Source of the DNA: JANLIQ01 sp964358205
GTDB lineage: Bacteria > Patescibacteriota > UBA1384 > 2-12-FULL-50-11
DNA length: 18,681 nucleotides
Assembly: GCA_964358205.1 (NCBI GenBank)
Contig: CAYHNZ010000018.1
Coordinates: forward strand, 1 to 18,681
Direction: 5' to 3'
Each line of letters starts with the position of its first letter. The stretch's first letter is position 1. Positions 5,521 to 13,001 of this stretch are shown one piece after another. The notes under the pieces were generated by a model. The model saw only the letters and a program-made list of their open reading frames with translations. It did not search any database and was not told where the DNA came from. The position numbers were made by a program, and so were the translations under genes.

Positions 5521-7091
5521 TGTTCTAATTTATTTATTTTGGCCCAGTAGCCGTACACTGCCAAACCGCAGAAGAGACTGGCTAAAATGACAAACAGGTT
5601 TTGAGCCGACGGGCCGGCCAGGGCCATGACCGATAGGGGCGTAAAAATCTTGTAGCTAACCAGCATTACCGCCCCAGCTAAGGCCGCGCCAAAAAAGATC
5701 GGTGGAAAATTGGAGCGCAAATCGCTGTCGCGCCAAAGAACCGAAAATGGTAGCTTTAAACTCGACCAAAGTAGCAAAGCGTTAATTGTCGAGCCGATCG
5801 AGAAGGCCAGCGCCAGCCCAGCTGGACCGAGCTCGGTATTCTTTACCAGCATCACTGCGGCAATCCAGGCCACCCCGATTGATATTAAACTGAAAATCGT
5901 CGGCCGGACGGTATCGGAACGGGCAAAATACGACCGAGCCAGAATTAGGATTGAGCCCTGGAACGGTAGGGAGACGATAAACAGCCGGAAGGTATCGACC
6001 GCCCATTCAGTTTCCAGCGGACTGATTGAGTGACCGATACTGATATATAAATTGATAATTGGCCGGCTGAAAATCAGGAAGAAAAGCGTAATCGGCGCAA
6101 AGATAAAAATAATTAACCTGATTGACTTGCCGATCAATTCCCTGAACTCGACCTGATCATCTCGAGCAATCTGGCGAGCAAAATCCGGCAAAACTGCCAT
6201 CGCCAAAGTATTGGCTAACAGCAATACTGGCGCCGTCTGCAGATCGTCGGTCAGACGATAGATGGCGATCGAACCCGAATTAAGATTCGACGCTAGGTGA
6301 TAGAAGACGACCAGAAGCATTTGATTGCCGGTCAGGGCAATTGCCCGAGGAATCATCACTCTTATCACCTGACGAACCCGATCGTGAGCTAGGCCGAAGG
6401 TAAAACGAAACTGCCAACCCAACCGATAGAGACTGGGCAATTGAATCAGAAAGTGAGCGGCCGCACCGGTAATCACCCCCGCCACTAAAACCGATAAACC
6501 GTATTCGGGGATCAGTAGCGCACCGCCGATAATCGCCAGATTGTAAATAATTGGGGCTAACGCTGGGCTGGCAAAGTGGCGCTTGGCTTGCAGGGCCGAA
6601 CTGGCTAGTTGGGAAACGGTGAAAAAGAGCGGGCTCAAGAGCAAGACTCGAGCTAGCTCAATGGTTGTCTTTTGAGTGGCTTGGTCAAAGCCGGGAATTA
6701 GTAGGGGCAATAGATAGGGCATGGCGATGTACAACCCGATCATCGCTACGACAATCACTGTAAAACCAGTCGAAATTAAGACATTAAAAGTTCGCCAGAA
6801 CTCGTTGTCGTCGCCGTCGGTATCGATCTTTACTAGGAGCGGCAAAACGGCTGTTGCCAAAGCGCCAACAATCAAAAAGTTATAAAATAAATCCGGCAAA
6901 ACGAAAGCGGCGTAATAACTGTCGAGCGGTCCGATCGTGCCGTAAGTCAGGCCAACCCGGTTAGCAATAATGACATTTCGGGCTAAGCCCAACACATTAC
7001 TAATCAAAACTGTTACGAACAGTATCCCGACTGCCTGCTTGAGGTTGTGGCTGCCGAAAAACATACTACTTAAGCGTTTAATCGGCGACAT
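5478..7091 (-). CDS. murJ: MurJ (MviN) lipid II flippase
   Basis: A 537-residue polytopic protein of the MOP superfamily, with about 14 membrane segments. The N-terminal signature is typical: an amphipathic start (KQAVGILFVTVLISNVLGLARNV), then the ANRVG...DSYYAAFVLPDLFYNFLIVGALATAVLPL region that corresponds to the conserved TM1-TM2 of MurJ. Conserved charged residues of the central cavity lie in this region and in the middle segment (PRAIALTGNQMLLVVFYHLAS). MurJ moves the peptidoglycan precursor lipid II across the cytoplasmic membrane, so the organism probably makes peptidoglycan. The gene begins 2 nt after the stop of the cohesin-like gene (TAA-AT-ATG) and is followed by an overlapping small membrane protein, indicating co-transcription. 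No Shine-Dalgarno is evident, consistent with coupling. Confidence 0.95.
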   Translation of the reverse strand: MSPIKRLSSMFFGSHNLKQAVGILFVTVLISNVLGLARNVIIANRVGLTYGTIGPLDSYYAAFVLPDLFYNFLIVGALATAVLPLLVKIDTDGDDNEFWRTFNVLISTGFTVIVVAMIGLYIAMPYLLPLLIPGFDQATQKTTIELARVLLLSPLFFTVSQLASSALQAKRHFASPALAPIIYNLAIIGGALLIPEYGLSVLVAGVITGAAAHFLIQLPSLYRLGWQFRFTFGLAHDRVRQVIRVMIPRAIALTGNQMLLVVFYHLASNLNSGSIAIYRLTDDLQTAPVLLLANTLAMAVLPDFARQIARDDQVEFRELIGKSIRLIIFIFAPITLFFLIFSRPIINLYISIGHSISPLETEWAVDTFRLFIVSLPFQGSILILARSYFARSDTVRPTIFSLISIGVAWIAAVMLVKNTELGPAGLALAFSIGSTINALLLWSSLKLPFSVLWRDSDLRSNFPPIFFGAALAGAVMLVSYKIFTPLSVMALAGPSAQNLFVILASLFCGLAVYGYWAKINKLEQWQLIRPSNPSTEK

Positions 7092-7093
7092 AT

Positions 7094-8428
7094 TTATTTA
7101 GCCCGCGTTAATTTGTAAAATCCGAGTCCAGTAACAAATAGCAGACCGATGAGAGCTAAAATGGTATTAACGGCGGTTTGATCGGCTACTAGCAGGGGGA
7201 AACTTAAACTCTTTGGTCGATTTGGCAAAAAGTTTGGATCGAAGATCATGGAAGTATTGACAGCTTCTTTCGAATCAAGACTAAGCGTCAAGTCAACCAT
7301 CCGCTTGGTCGAGGTAAGATTGCTTAAACTAGCTTGATATAAACCATCAATAGCGGTCAACGGACTGATGGAAACTCGATCGGTATCGGTTGCTAGGGTT
7401 GGAGTCGCTAGTTCAACGATTTGATCGTCCCGATCATAAAACAGGGCATAAGCCACTGTCGAGTTAGTCGCCTTGGGCGGGAAGATCACAAACTTGATTC
7501 GATCGATCGGCAGAACGCTAAATTGAGGAGTTTGAAAACTTTTTGTCTGACTAACAATTTGGTCAGCCGTATCAATCGAGCTAGCAACAACTTGAAAGTA
7601 ATAGCGCTGATTAGGGGCTAGCCCAGTGAGTTTGATGGCTGATGATTGGCTGGTGGTGGCACTTCTGGCAGTATTGTCCATTGACCTCGTCGAGCCAAAA
7701 TGAACCGATACTCGTGCCGGATACTGGAGGTTTATTAGCAGTAATGCCGAATTAGGAGTTGGCAGAGTGTCGATATTAATTATTCGCTGGCTACCAAAAG
7801 AAGCTTCGGGAGAAGACTGTTCAATTTTGATTCTGGCTTGGTCGACCGGCTCGTCAATTTTTATCGCCGGTGCCGAGGCGGTCACAATCACCCGACTGTC
7901 TTGAACCGAAGCCACCACATTGTCGACACTTTTGGGGCTACTGGGGCTACTGGCCGCCAGAATGGTTGCGAGTGGATCGAGATTTAAGCTTGAAGATCCC
8001 TCCGCTAGAGCGTGGAGCCGAAGGGTTGCGAAAGTCACCTTGGCAGCTGGATTATCGATAAAACCGGCTTGATTGGTCGGTGTCATTACCCAGACCCGCT
8101 GATAATCAGTTTTCGATTGGGAGGCGATTGTTTGCCAGCCCGGGGCATCAATAATTTTTACCAATTCGAGCTGCTGATTGTCGTATGACAAGGTGAGCTG
8201 CGCACCGGTTAAAACTGTCTTGGTGCCAAAATCGGCCTGAATATCGACATCGATATCTTGACCCGGCCGAATAGTGATTAGAGATTGGTTGAAGTAGATA
8301 TTAGCAGTTGGCTCGGCGGCTTTGAATACAATTCGCTGTAAAATTGCCGAACCAACAAGAAGAATTGTAGTTAGGATGCTAACGATGATGAACATCGTCC
8401 GAGTTGGCGGTGTTTGAGAGTTATTCAT
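7094..8428 (-). CDS. Cohesin-like and FN3-like domain membrane protein
   Basis: I use the ATG at 8428 (444 residues); a GTG at 8458 would add ten residues encoded by a hairpin. Residues about 12-34 are a signal anchor. Residues about 43-185 look like a cohesin domain: ANIYFNQSLITIRPGQDIDVDI, an LTGAQLTLSYDNQQLELV strand pair, then VTFATLRLHALAEGSSSLNL, the pattern of bacterial and archaeal cohesins. Residues about 225-300 resemble fibronectin type III (LTGLAPNQRYYFQVVAS). Another beta-rich region follows, and a C-terminal membrane segment (about 417-441) ends in TRAK. It is thus held in the membrane with the domains outside. The next gene upstream in the operon encodes a dockerin-like protein, so the two may bind each other. 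murJ follows after 2 nt. The cohesin assignment is from sequence pattern only. Confidence 0.78.
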   Translation of the reverse strand: MNNSQTPPTRTMFIIVSILTTILLVGSAILQRIVFKAAEPTANIYFNQSLITIRPGQDIDVDIQADFGTKTVLTGAQLTLSYDNQQLELVKIIDAPGWQTIASQSKTDYQRVWVMTPTNQAGFIDNPAAKVTFATLRLHALAEGSSSLNLDPLATILAASSPSSPKSVDNVVASVQDSRVIVTASAPAIKIDEPVDQARIKIEQSSPEASFGSQRIINIDTLPTPNSALLLINLQYPARVSVHFGSTRSMDNTARSATTSQSSAIKLTGLAPNQRYYFQVVASSIDTADQIVSQTKSFQTPQFSVLPIDRIKFVIFPPKATNSTVAYALFYDRDDQIVELATPTLATDTDRVSISPLTAIDGLYQASLSNLTSTKRMVDLTLSLDSKEAVNTSMIFDPNFLPNRPKSLSFPLLVADQTAVNTILALIGLLFVTGLGFYKLTRAK

Positions 8429-8441
8429 TTTTTTGTGAATA

Positions 8442-8462
8442 CCCCGTTGGCTTGCCACGGGG
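8442..8462. repeat. GC-rich hairpin upstream of the cohesin-like gene
   Basis: CCCCGT (8442-8447) and ACGGGG (8457-8462) form a 6-bp stem extended by two G-C pairs around a bulge. It lies 13 nt upstream of the ATG at 8428, between the dockerin and cohesin genes, and no T-run follows on either strand, so it is not an obvious terminator. Confidence 0.5.
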
Positions 8463-8464
8463 AT

Positions 8465-8497
8465 GTCTCCGCTAGCTGGCGGATCGCTTTTTCAAAG
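8465..8497. repeat. GTCTCCGCTAGCTGGCGGATCG element, copy 2
   Basis: This matches 5233-5259 at nearly every base and ends with TTCAAAGT, as copy 1 does, but lacks the 21-base nested hairpin. The core CCGCTAGCTGGCGG is an imperfect palindrome. It lies in the 97-bp spacer between the dockerin-like and cohesin-like genes. Confidence 0.7.
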
Positions 8498-8525
8498 TGA
8501 AACATAAAAATTAACAAACATTCCA

Positions 8526-9122
8526 TTAATCATACCCTGGACGGCTCGTCCGCAGGGTGTTTGATTCATTGGCACCCCAATTCTTACCGTCGGGTCGCTC
8601 CGAACCAACGCCAGCATTTATCCGCGTTAGACTTAGGTCAATTATTGATATTTTCTGGTCGCCATCAATATCGGCCTTGATAACGCCGGCCGCATCAGAC
8701 AGGAGGGTATTTTCGACCAACCGACGATCGATCTCGTCAATTACGTTGTCGCCGTTAACATCCCCTAATCGGGGGCTAAATTGAAAATAATCGGTCGGCG
8801 AATCGATGGAAGTTTTATCAGCTAAGGCGCCTGGCAATTTAAGCCAGATAATTTTAGTGTCAGCCGTTGTGCCGATTAGCGACTTGATCTCAATCGTTCG
8901 ACAATTGATAACGGCCACAGTTTGGTCGTGTTCGGGTAGCACTTGATTGATTGATGACGTTACCACTATTTGCGCCTGGGTTGGGCAGTAACGCTCGGGA
9001 GTATTGACAATCTCAAGCCTGCCAGACGCCTTGGCGGTTGTTGCCCGAGTGGCTAGCCGGTAATAGGCCGCCGAGGCGACAATAACTATTAAACCCAAGA
9101 TGATTAGCGGCTTTTGACGCAT
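8526..9122 (-). CDS. Dockerin-like membrane-anchored protein
   Basis: A 198-residue protein. Residues 5-21 form a signal anchor (PLIILGLIVIVASAAYY). A middle region of about 80 residues has a Cys pair (C46 and C74) and beta-strand character. The C-terminal third holds two EF-hand-like calcium loops, DVNGDNVIDEID (121-132) and DIDGDQKISIID (151-162), about 30 residues apart, each followed by a Leu/Arg-rich helix (RRLVENTL; LSLTRINAG). This duplicated loop-helix pattern is that of type I dockerins, which bind cohesins in a calcium-dependent manner. The neighbouring downstream gene encodes a cohesin-like domain. The last dozen residues are encoded by a hairpin-forming GC-rich stretch (8537-8561), possibly another repeat. 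A TAAAGT hexamer ends 7 nt before the ATG, but I see no clear -35. Confidence 0.82.
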   Translation of the reverse strand: MRQKPLIILGLIVIVASAAYYRLATRATTAKASGRLEIVNTPERYCPTQAQIVVTSSINQVLPEHDQTVAVINCRTIEIKSLIGTTADTKIIWLKLPGALADKTSIDSPTDYFQFSPRLGDVNGDNVIDEIDRRLVENTLLSDAAGVIKADIDGDQKISIIDLSLTRINAGVGSERPDGKNWGANESNTLRTSRPGYD

Positions 9123-9174
9123 GCTCTTAACTTTACACTAGCATATATTTTCAGGTTTAGTCGCCACCAAGCAG

Positions 9175-9426
9175 CTACGATTGACGGTGGAGATGAAAAA
9201 TCTTAATTACCACAAACCAGCCAACTAACAGTAGTCCGATTAAGAAAGCATTGATAATTAAAAAATTGGTCAGAAGCAGTTGGTCGGTACATGTTTTCCC
9301 GACACATGACAGCGCACCTTCGGCACGGAGTCCGAATTGGCGACCGTACAAGACAACTAAAGCCAGATTGGCCAAGACGATTAGTATCGTCGATATCGTT
9401 AAATAACTCTGAGCCAATCTTTTCAT
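9175..9426 (-). CDS. Small two-pass membrane protein
   Basis: An 83-residue protein with two predicted membrane segments: about residues 8-27 (YLTISTILIVLANLALVVLY) and 49-75 (LLTNFLIINAFLIGLLLVGWFVVIKIF). Between them a short loop carries a Cys pair (SCVGKTC), which would lie outside the membrane and could form a disulphide. The C-terminus is basic (HLHRQS). No family is recognised. It is divergent from the DUF2207 gene by 34 bp and is the first gene of the minus-strand cluster leading to the dockerin-like gene 52 bp downstream, so co-transcription is possible. Confidence 0.7.
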   Translation of the reverse strand: MKRLAQSYLTISTILIVLANLALVVLYGRQFGLRAEGALSCVGKTCTDQLLLTNFLIINAFLIGLLLVGWFVVIKIFHLHRQS

Positions 9427-9448
9427 CGTTTATACCAGCATATCAGTA

Positions 9449-9454
9449 TATATT
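9449..9454 (+). promoter_or_regulatory. -10 candidate of the DUF2207 gene (leaderless)
   Basis: TATATT at 9449-9454 ends 6 nt before the ATG at 9461, inside a 34-bp divergent spacer. No -35 of quality is visible. Confidence 0.45.
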
Positions 9455-9460
9455 GAGAAG

Positions 9461-11056
9461 ATGAGGCGATATTTAACTCTGGCGTTAGTTTCAATACTGC
9501 TCGTAATCGGTCAAACCAGCAGTTCGGCGGAAGCGGCTGGCGGGACAATCGATTCACTCCTTCTGCAAGCCACTCTTCAGACAAGCGGTAATATTGGAGT
9601 AAGCCAGCAGTTAAAACTTGGCGCTAAAAGCCAGTTGTCCTGGGAGGTCTTTTCTAATATCAAGGGCCTCACAGTTAGAGCCGATGGGGTTGAGTTAGCA
9701 AAAAATAAAATCAGTCTACGGAAAAAATCAAACGGCTTACTCATCAGCTCCAACGTCACGGCCAGAGACTGGGAGATTAATTACACCACAACTAGTACCC
9801 TAATCCGTCATAACGACCGCGATCAATTTTTCTTCAAAGTTCTCGACACCCCTGGAGTTACCATCAACCAAGTAACGGCTCAATTTAACTTGGGCCAAAG
9901 CGTTGATCCACAGCTTTTTGTCGGCAATGTCTACGCTATCGGCGGGATTATCGGTGCTCGATCTAGTACCGTTTCTGGCAAAATCATTACCTACACCGCC
10001 GACCTAGTTGGTCCCAACGCCTTAATGACTCTTAATGCCAGCTGGCCAAAGTCGGTCTTGAACTTGAGCCGCAACCAAGAAATTCGCTTGGCGCTATCCA
10101 ACCTAGACGGCCTACCCTGGCTAGTACTGGGAGCATCCCTACCGTTAGCGGCACTGATTATTTTGGTCGTTCTAATCGTTCGCCAGCGACGCCAAGACAG
10201 GGTGACGATCGATCCAACCGTCAACCGACCGCCGGCTGATTTATCGCCGATGGTAGTGGGTGTGCTGGTTAATAAAAAGATTTACCCAGAAGAGGTGGTG
10301 GCATTATTGGTAGATTTCTGCCGACGAGGCTATCTACTTATCATCAAGAAAGATGCTAAGTATTATTTTGGGCAACGACGACTGCCCGATCAACACCTTC
10401 AGCCCTGGGAAAAAAATATTTTAGAGCAAGTCGTACCGAATCTAGGCGTTAAAATATCAACGGAAGAGATATCGGAAATAAACAAACAGACGCTCTTTAG
10501 CCCGCCCATCCGCAGTGCCTTCAATGAGATCTATGAGGTCATTACCCAACATCAGTACTTCGTCGAAAACCCACACATTACTAGGATTCGCTATAAATTG
10601 GTTGCTTTAGGTTTTTACTTTGCTAGTGTCGTCGGTTTAATCTGGACTGCCGCCACTAATAGTACCCCCTACCTTCTCATCCCTCTAGTTGGCACAATTA
10701 TCTTGTCTTGGTTAATAATTAAATTGACCGCTCAACTGACTCATTACACCCCTAACGGCCTGCGACAGAGATCGGCCTGGCTGTCTTATGGGCAGTTTTT
10801 AGGGTCAGCCGATCCAATCGACCCAACGATGGCGCGCAACCAAACATTTGAAAACTATCTGCCCTATGCGATTGTGCTCGGTAAAACGGCCGAGTGGGGT
10901 CAACGCTTTGATCGATCCTCCGCCACTATTATTCAACCGGACTGGTTTATCAGCTTTAAAGAATTGAATGCCGGTCAACTAGCTGATGAATTAGTTGAAT
11001 TTATTAGCCAAGTATCCAAGCTACTAACTAGCCTCCGCGGCCCGCTGGTAAATTAG
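9461..11056 (+). CDS. DUF2207 family membrane protein
   Basis: A 531-residue protein with the DUF2207 layout. A signal peptide of about 26 residues (ends SSSAEAA) precedes an extracytoplasmic beta-rich domain to about residue 215. A membrane segment follows (LVLGASLPLAALIILVVLIV, about 221-240), then a cytoplasmic winged-helix-like part (PPADLSPMVVGVLVNKK..., with the GYLLI strand near 291). Two membrane segments come at about 381-397 and 404-420, and last the diagnostic C-terminal motif FENYLPYAIVLGKTAEWGQRF near residues 463-483. Function is unknown; the family is widespread in Gram-positive and CPR bacteria. The ATG start is supported by the signal peptide. It converges on the XRE gene with 6 bp between stops. 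Confidence 0.9.
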   Translation: MRRYLTLALVSILLVIGQTSSSAEAAGGTIDSLLLQATLQTSGNIGVSQQLKLGAKSQLSWEVFSNIKGLTVRADGVELAKNKISLRKKSNGLLISSNVTARDWEINYTTTSTLIRHNDRDQFFFKVLDTPGVTINQVTAQFNLGQSVDPQLFVGNVYAIGGIIGARSSTVSGKIITYTADLVGPNALMTLNASWPKSVLNLSRNQEIRLALSNLDGLPWLVLGASLPLAALIILVVLIVRQRRQDRVTIDPTVNRPPADLSPMVVGVLVNKKIYPEEVVALLVDFCRRGYLLIIKKDAKYYFGQRRLPDQHLQPWEKNILEQVVPNLGVKISTEEISEINKQTLFSPPIRSAFNEIYEVITQHQYFVENPHITRIRYKLVALGFYFASVVGLIWTAATNSTPYLLIPLVGTIILSWLIIKLTAQLTHYTPNGLRQRSAWLSYGQFLGSADPIDPTMARNQTFENYLPYAIVLGKTAEWGQRFDRSSATIIQPDWFISFKELNAGQLADELVEFISQVSKLLTSLRGPLVN

Positions 11057-11062
11057 CCCTCG

Positions 11063-11362
11063 CTATATTTCTTTATAGAAATCGCCTGGGTCAACACCAA
11101 GAGCGGCGGCCAGTCGCCAGACAGTATGAGCGGTTGGAGAATTGACAGCTTGTTCAAAGTTACCAATCACATTTCTGGAGTACCCCGCCTTAAAAGCAAG
11201 TTGTTCTTGGGTCATCTTCTTTTCCTTGCGTAGTTTAGTTAGCTTCTTAGCCACCCGTTTAGAAAATTCCCTTTTCTCACGAGCAAGTTCCTCTTTGGTT
11301 TTTACTGAAAAATCAGGTTTCACCCATTCATTAGAGAATAAACTCCACGAACGCTCTACCAA
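11063..11362 (-). CDS. XRE-type helix-turn-helix regulator
   Basis: The C-terminal 70 residues are a Cro/C1-type domain: KRVAKKLTKLRKEKKMTQEQLAFKAGYSRNVIGNFE, with the HTH helices at TQEQLAFKAG and SRNVIGNFEQ, then HTVWRLAAALGVDPGDFY. It has no sensor domain, so it is a single-domain DNA-binding protein, typical of autoregulators and antitoxin-like repressors. The start is uncertain: the longest frame opens with TTG at 11362; an internal GTG (start of VKPDFS) would give about 87 residues and still include the whole domain. It is transcribed divergently from the secreted Tyr-rich protein gene, with an ACTAT-N6-ATAGT site over the shared promoter, which may be its operator (inference). Confidence 0.85.
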   Translation of the reverse strand: MVERSWSLFSNEWVKPDFSVKTKEELAREKREFSKRVAKKLTKLRKEKKMTQEQLAFKAGYSRNVIGNFEQAVNSPTAHTVWRLAAALGVDPGDFYKEI

Positions 11363-11373
11363 GTATTCGTGGA

Positions 11374-11389
11374 ACTATGCTATAATAGT
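11374..11389. promoter_or_regulatory. Divergent promoter with possible operator
   Basis: ACTAT (11374-11378) and ATAGT (11385-11389) are an inverted repeat with a 6-bp centre that overlaps a perfect -10, TATAAT (11381-11386), preceded by TGC (an extended -10). The reverse strand offers TATTAT. A transcript from TATAAT would have a leader of about 45 nt ending in AAAGGA ahead of the ATG at 11439. Confidence 0.55.
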
Positions 11390-11438
11390 GCAAGTAAAAG
11401 TTTACAAGAGAAAAGAAAGTATAAAACAGAAAGGATAA

Positions 11439-11762
11439 ATGAAAAAATATTGGATTTTAGGATTAGCGGTCTTGATTAGTGGGTTAGTCTTTTTGGCAAT
11501 ACCTCAATCTGCAAGTGCTGGATATACAAAGGGTTACTATAAGAGCAACGGAACTTATGTTCAGCCGTATTATCGTTCAAACCCGAACGCCTTTAAGTAC
11601 GACAACTACAGTTATCGAAGCAATGGCTACTCATCGGGCAGTCTCTACAGTAGGTCCTACTACACGCCCACTCGAAATTATTCTTCTCGTTGGTACACTC
11701 CAAGCTACTACACCCAGCCTGACTACTACTCTGGCTACAACAGCTATCGATTCGGATATTAG
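11439..11762 (+). CDS. Secreted Tyr/Ser-rich small protein
   Basis: A 107-residue protein with a clear signal peptide (MKKYWILGLAVLISGLVFLA, cleavage after SASA near residue 26). The mature part begins GYTKGYYKSNGTYVQPYYRS, which resembles a widespread motif (GYxRxNGTYVxPHxRS) of small secreted proteins in CPR and other bacteria, followed by about 60 residues rich in Tyr, Ser and Asn. The start has an AAAGGA Shine-Dalgarno 3 nt upstream and an extended -10 promoter further up. The Tyr-rich tail suggests surface adhesion or cross-linking, but there is no direct evidence. It begins a run of small envelope genes and is divergent from an XRE regulator. Confidence 0.75.
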   Translation: MKKYWILGLAVLISGLVFLAIPQSASAGYTKGYYKSNGTYVQPYYRSNPNAFKYDNYSYRSNGYSSGSLYSRSYYTPTRNYSSRWYTPSYYTQPDYYSGYNSYRFGY

Positions 11763-11808
11763 TAAACAACCGCCATGCAAACGATTTCGGAACAAAAAAA
11801 TAGGATAA

Positions 11809-11820
11809 CCGATATATCGG
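11809..11820. promoter_or_regulatory. 12-bp perfect palindrome upstream of the 11830 gene
   Basis: CCGATATATCGG is its own complement and ends 9 nt before the ATG at 11830. It could be a protein-binding site or hide a -10 (TATATC). No Shine-Dalgarno is seen. Confidence 0.4.
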
Positions 11821-11829
11821 ATACCTTAT

Positions 11830-12201
11830 ATGGAAGAAGCCAGCTTTAAGGAAGGGGCGCTAAATATCTGGGAAAGAACTCCAGCGCTACTAAAGATAGT
11901 GGTGCTTTACGCAGTACTTAATGGGATGATCTACGGCGCTCAAGAGCTCTATTACTACAATGACACCCAGAGAATGAATCAGCTAGAGACTGACATGAGT
12001 GGCATCCAAAGCGAAATAAGCTCTCTGGAGTCCCGCGCTACGGACGGGGGTCTTGCTGAACCATATTACAGCCGTTACAAGAATAACATCGAGAAATATA
12101 ACTCCAAAGTTGGCGAGTACAACGCCTTAAGTGAAAGATCGGGTAGTCGATGGTGGCTAATCCCAATTCCCATCGGACGAGGCAAGACCAGCCTAAAGTA
12201 G
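11830..12201 (+). CDS. Membrane-anchored coiled-coil small protein
   Basis: A 123-residue protein with a polar N-terminus, one membrane segment (LLKIVVLYAVLNGMIYGAQEL, about residues 20-40) and then a helical region about residues 46-100 with heptad character (RMNQLETDMSGIQSEISSLES; IEKYNSKVGEYNALSE). It ends in WWLIPIPIGRGKTSLK. It is probably a bitopic protein with an extracytoplasmic coiled coil. No family is recognised. The next gene starts 7 nt after its stop, and it shares direction and small size with its neighbours, so they are probably one transcription unit. Confidence 0.65.
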   Translation: MEEASFKEGALNIWERTPALLKIVVLYAVLNGMIYGAQELYYYNDTQRMNQLETDMSGIQSEISSLESRATDGGLAEPYYSRYKNNIEKYNSKVGEYNALSERSGSRWWLIPIPIGRGKTSLK

Positions 12202-12208
12202 GGCTACA

Positions 12209-12505
12209 ATGGGGAAAGGAACCAGTTCTAATCCTTGGTATGAGAGAGGTTGGGTTTGGATAGTAGTCATCATCATCCCGATTGGACTTTGGTACGGCTG
12301 GAGGTGGTATCACACTCGAATCAGTCCGTATACGCCTCAGGCAAGTAGCTACGACTGTCCTGTCGATAAACCGATAAAGGGTAACGCTCAATCTGGAATA
12401 TATCATGTACCCGGTGGGGCTTCATATGGTCGGACAAAAGCAGAGAAGTGCTTCGCAACTGAAAGTGATGCGCTTTCAGCGGGATACAGGGCAAGCAAAA
12501 GATAA
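12209..12505 (+). CDS. Membrane-anchored protein with a sunset-like C-terminal domain
   Basis: A 98-residue protein. Residues 13-33 form one membrane segment (RGWVWIVVIIIPIGLWYGWRW). After a linker the C-terminal 50 residues read DCPVDKPIKGNAQSGIYHVP and then GGASYGRTKAEKCFATESDA, the pattern of the small 'sunset' domain (IKGN..S.IYH.PG...Y..T.AE.CF....A..AGYR.S). This domain often ends nuclease-like or cell-envelope proteins and frequently accompanies excalibur domains. The two Cys residues flanking the domain may bond. The following gene encodes an excalibur domain, strengthening the assignment. Function of the domain is not established. Confidence 0.72.
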   Translation: MGKGTSSNPWYERGWVWIVVIIIPIGLWYGWRWYHTRISPYTPQASSYDCPVDKPIKGNAQSGIYHVPGGASYGRTKAEKCFATESDALSAGYRASKR

Positions 12506-12533
12506 GATGAGACCCCTTAGGGTTCAGTAGACC

Positions 12534-12839
12534 ATGGAGAGGAGTAAATGGGCTGAGTGGGGTGGTTGCCTACTTTTTGTAGTAGGTATTGTCGCGGTTA
12601 TTTGGTGGATTTCCGCTAATGAAACTGGATCTTATCTAGATTCCAGTGCTGGAACAGAAAACAATAGGCCAGATATTCCTGGGACGACACGTCCCCCCAG
12701 TAGTGGGGACTATGATTGCTCTGATTTTGACACCCAAGAAGAAGCCCAAGATTTCTTTGAAGACGAAGGTGGACCGGACGAAGACTACCATAATCTTGAC
12801 CGAGATGGTGACGGCGAAGCTTGTGAAGCTCTCCCATAA
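12534..12839 (+). CDS. Excalibur calcium-binding domain protein, membrane-anchored
   Basis: A 101-residue protein with one membrane segment (about residues 9-27, WGGCLLFVVGIVAVIWWIS), a Ser/Thr/Pro-rich linker and a C-terminal excalibur domain (about 59-99). This domain begins YDCSDFDTQEEAQDFFE and ends with the diagnostic DRDGDGEACE. The DxDxDGxxCE loop is an EF-hand-like calcium site, and the two Cys residues form the conserved disulphide. Excalibur domains are extracellular and occur on surface nucleases and envelope proteins of Gram-positive bacteria; here the domain stands alone on a membrane stalk. The start is taken at the ATG at 12534; a second ATG at 12548 is out of frame. Confidence 0.85.
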   Translation: MERSKWAEWGGCLLFVVGIVAVIWWISANETGSYLDSSAGTENNRPDIPGTTRPPSSGDYDCSDFDTQEEAQDFFEDEGGPDEDYHNLDRDGDGEACEALP

Positions 12840-12987
12840 TTTGAAGTGAGGATCATTTGCTAGCCAGATGATTGATAAAAAGGGGCGATTCTCTCTTTCC
12901 TGTTTTACGACACAATCCGGCAAGAGGGTACTTCGAACAGAAGTAACTACATAGAAATCAAACCCATTGTGAAACATTTTATTTACG

Positions 12988-12993
12988 TATAAT
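12988..12993 (+). promoter_or_regulatory. -10 of the 13002 gene (leaderless)
   Basis: Consensus TATAAT at 12988-12993 ends 8 nt before the ATG at 13002, with TTGTGA at 12967-12972 as a weak -35 (15-nt spacer). The rest of the 162-nt spacer (12840-13001) shows no gene. Confidence 0.5.
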
Positions 12994-13001
12994 ATTTTAG
13001 T

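Noticed and set aside
8537..8561. Terminator within the 3' end of the dockerin-like gene
   Set aside because: The hairpin is good, but no T-run follows on the transcribed strand and it lies in coding sequence; it may be a repeat that extended the C-terminus.
12636..12977. Antisense frame of 113 residues over the excalibur gene
   Set aside because: It runs opposite a recognisable excalibur domain and has no family features.
12840..13001. Gene remnant in the 162-nt spacer
   Set aside because: No frame with protein-like character and no recognisable fragment was found; only the -10 of the next gene stands out.
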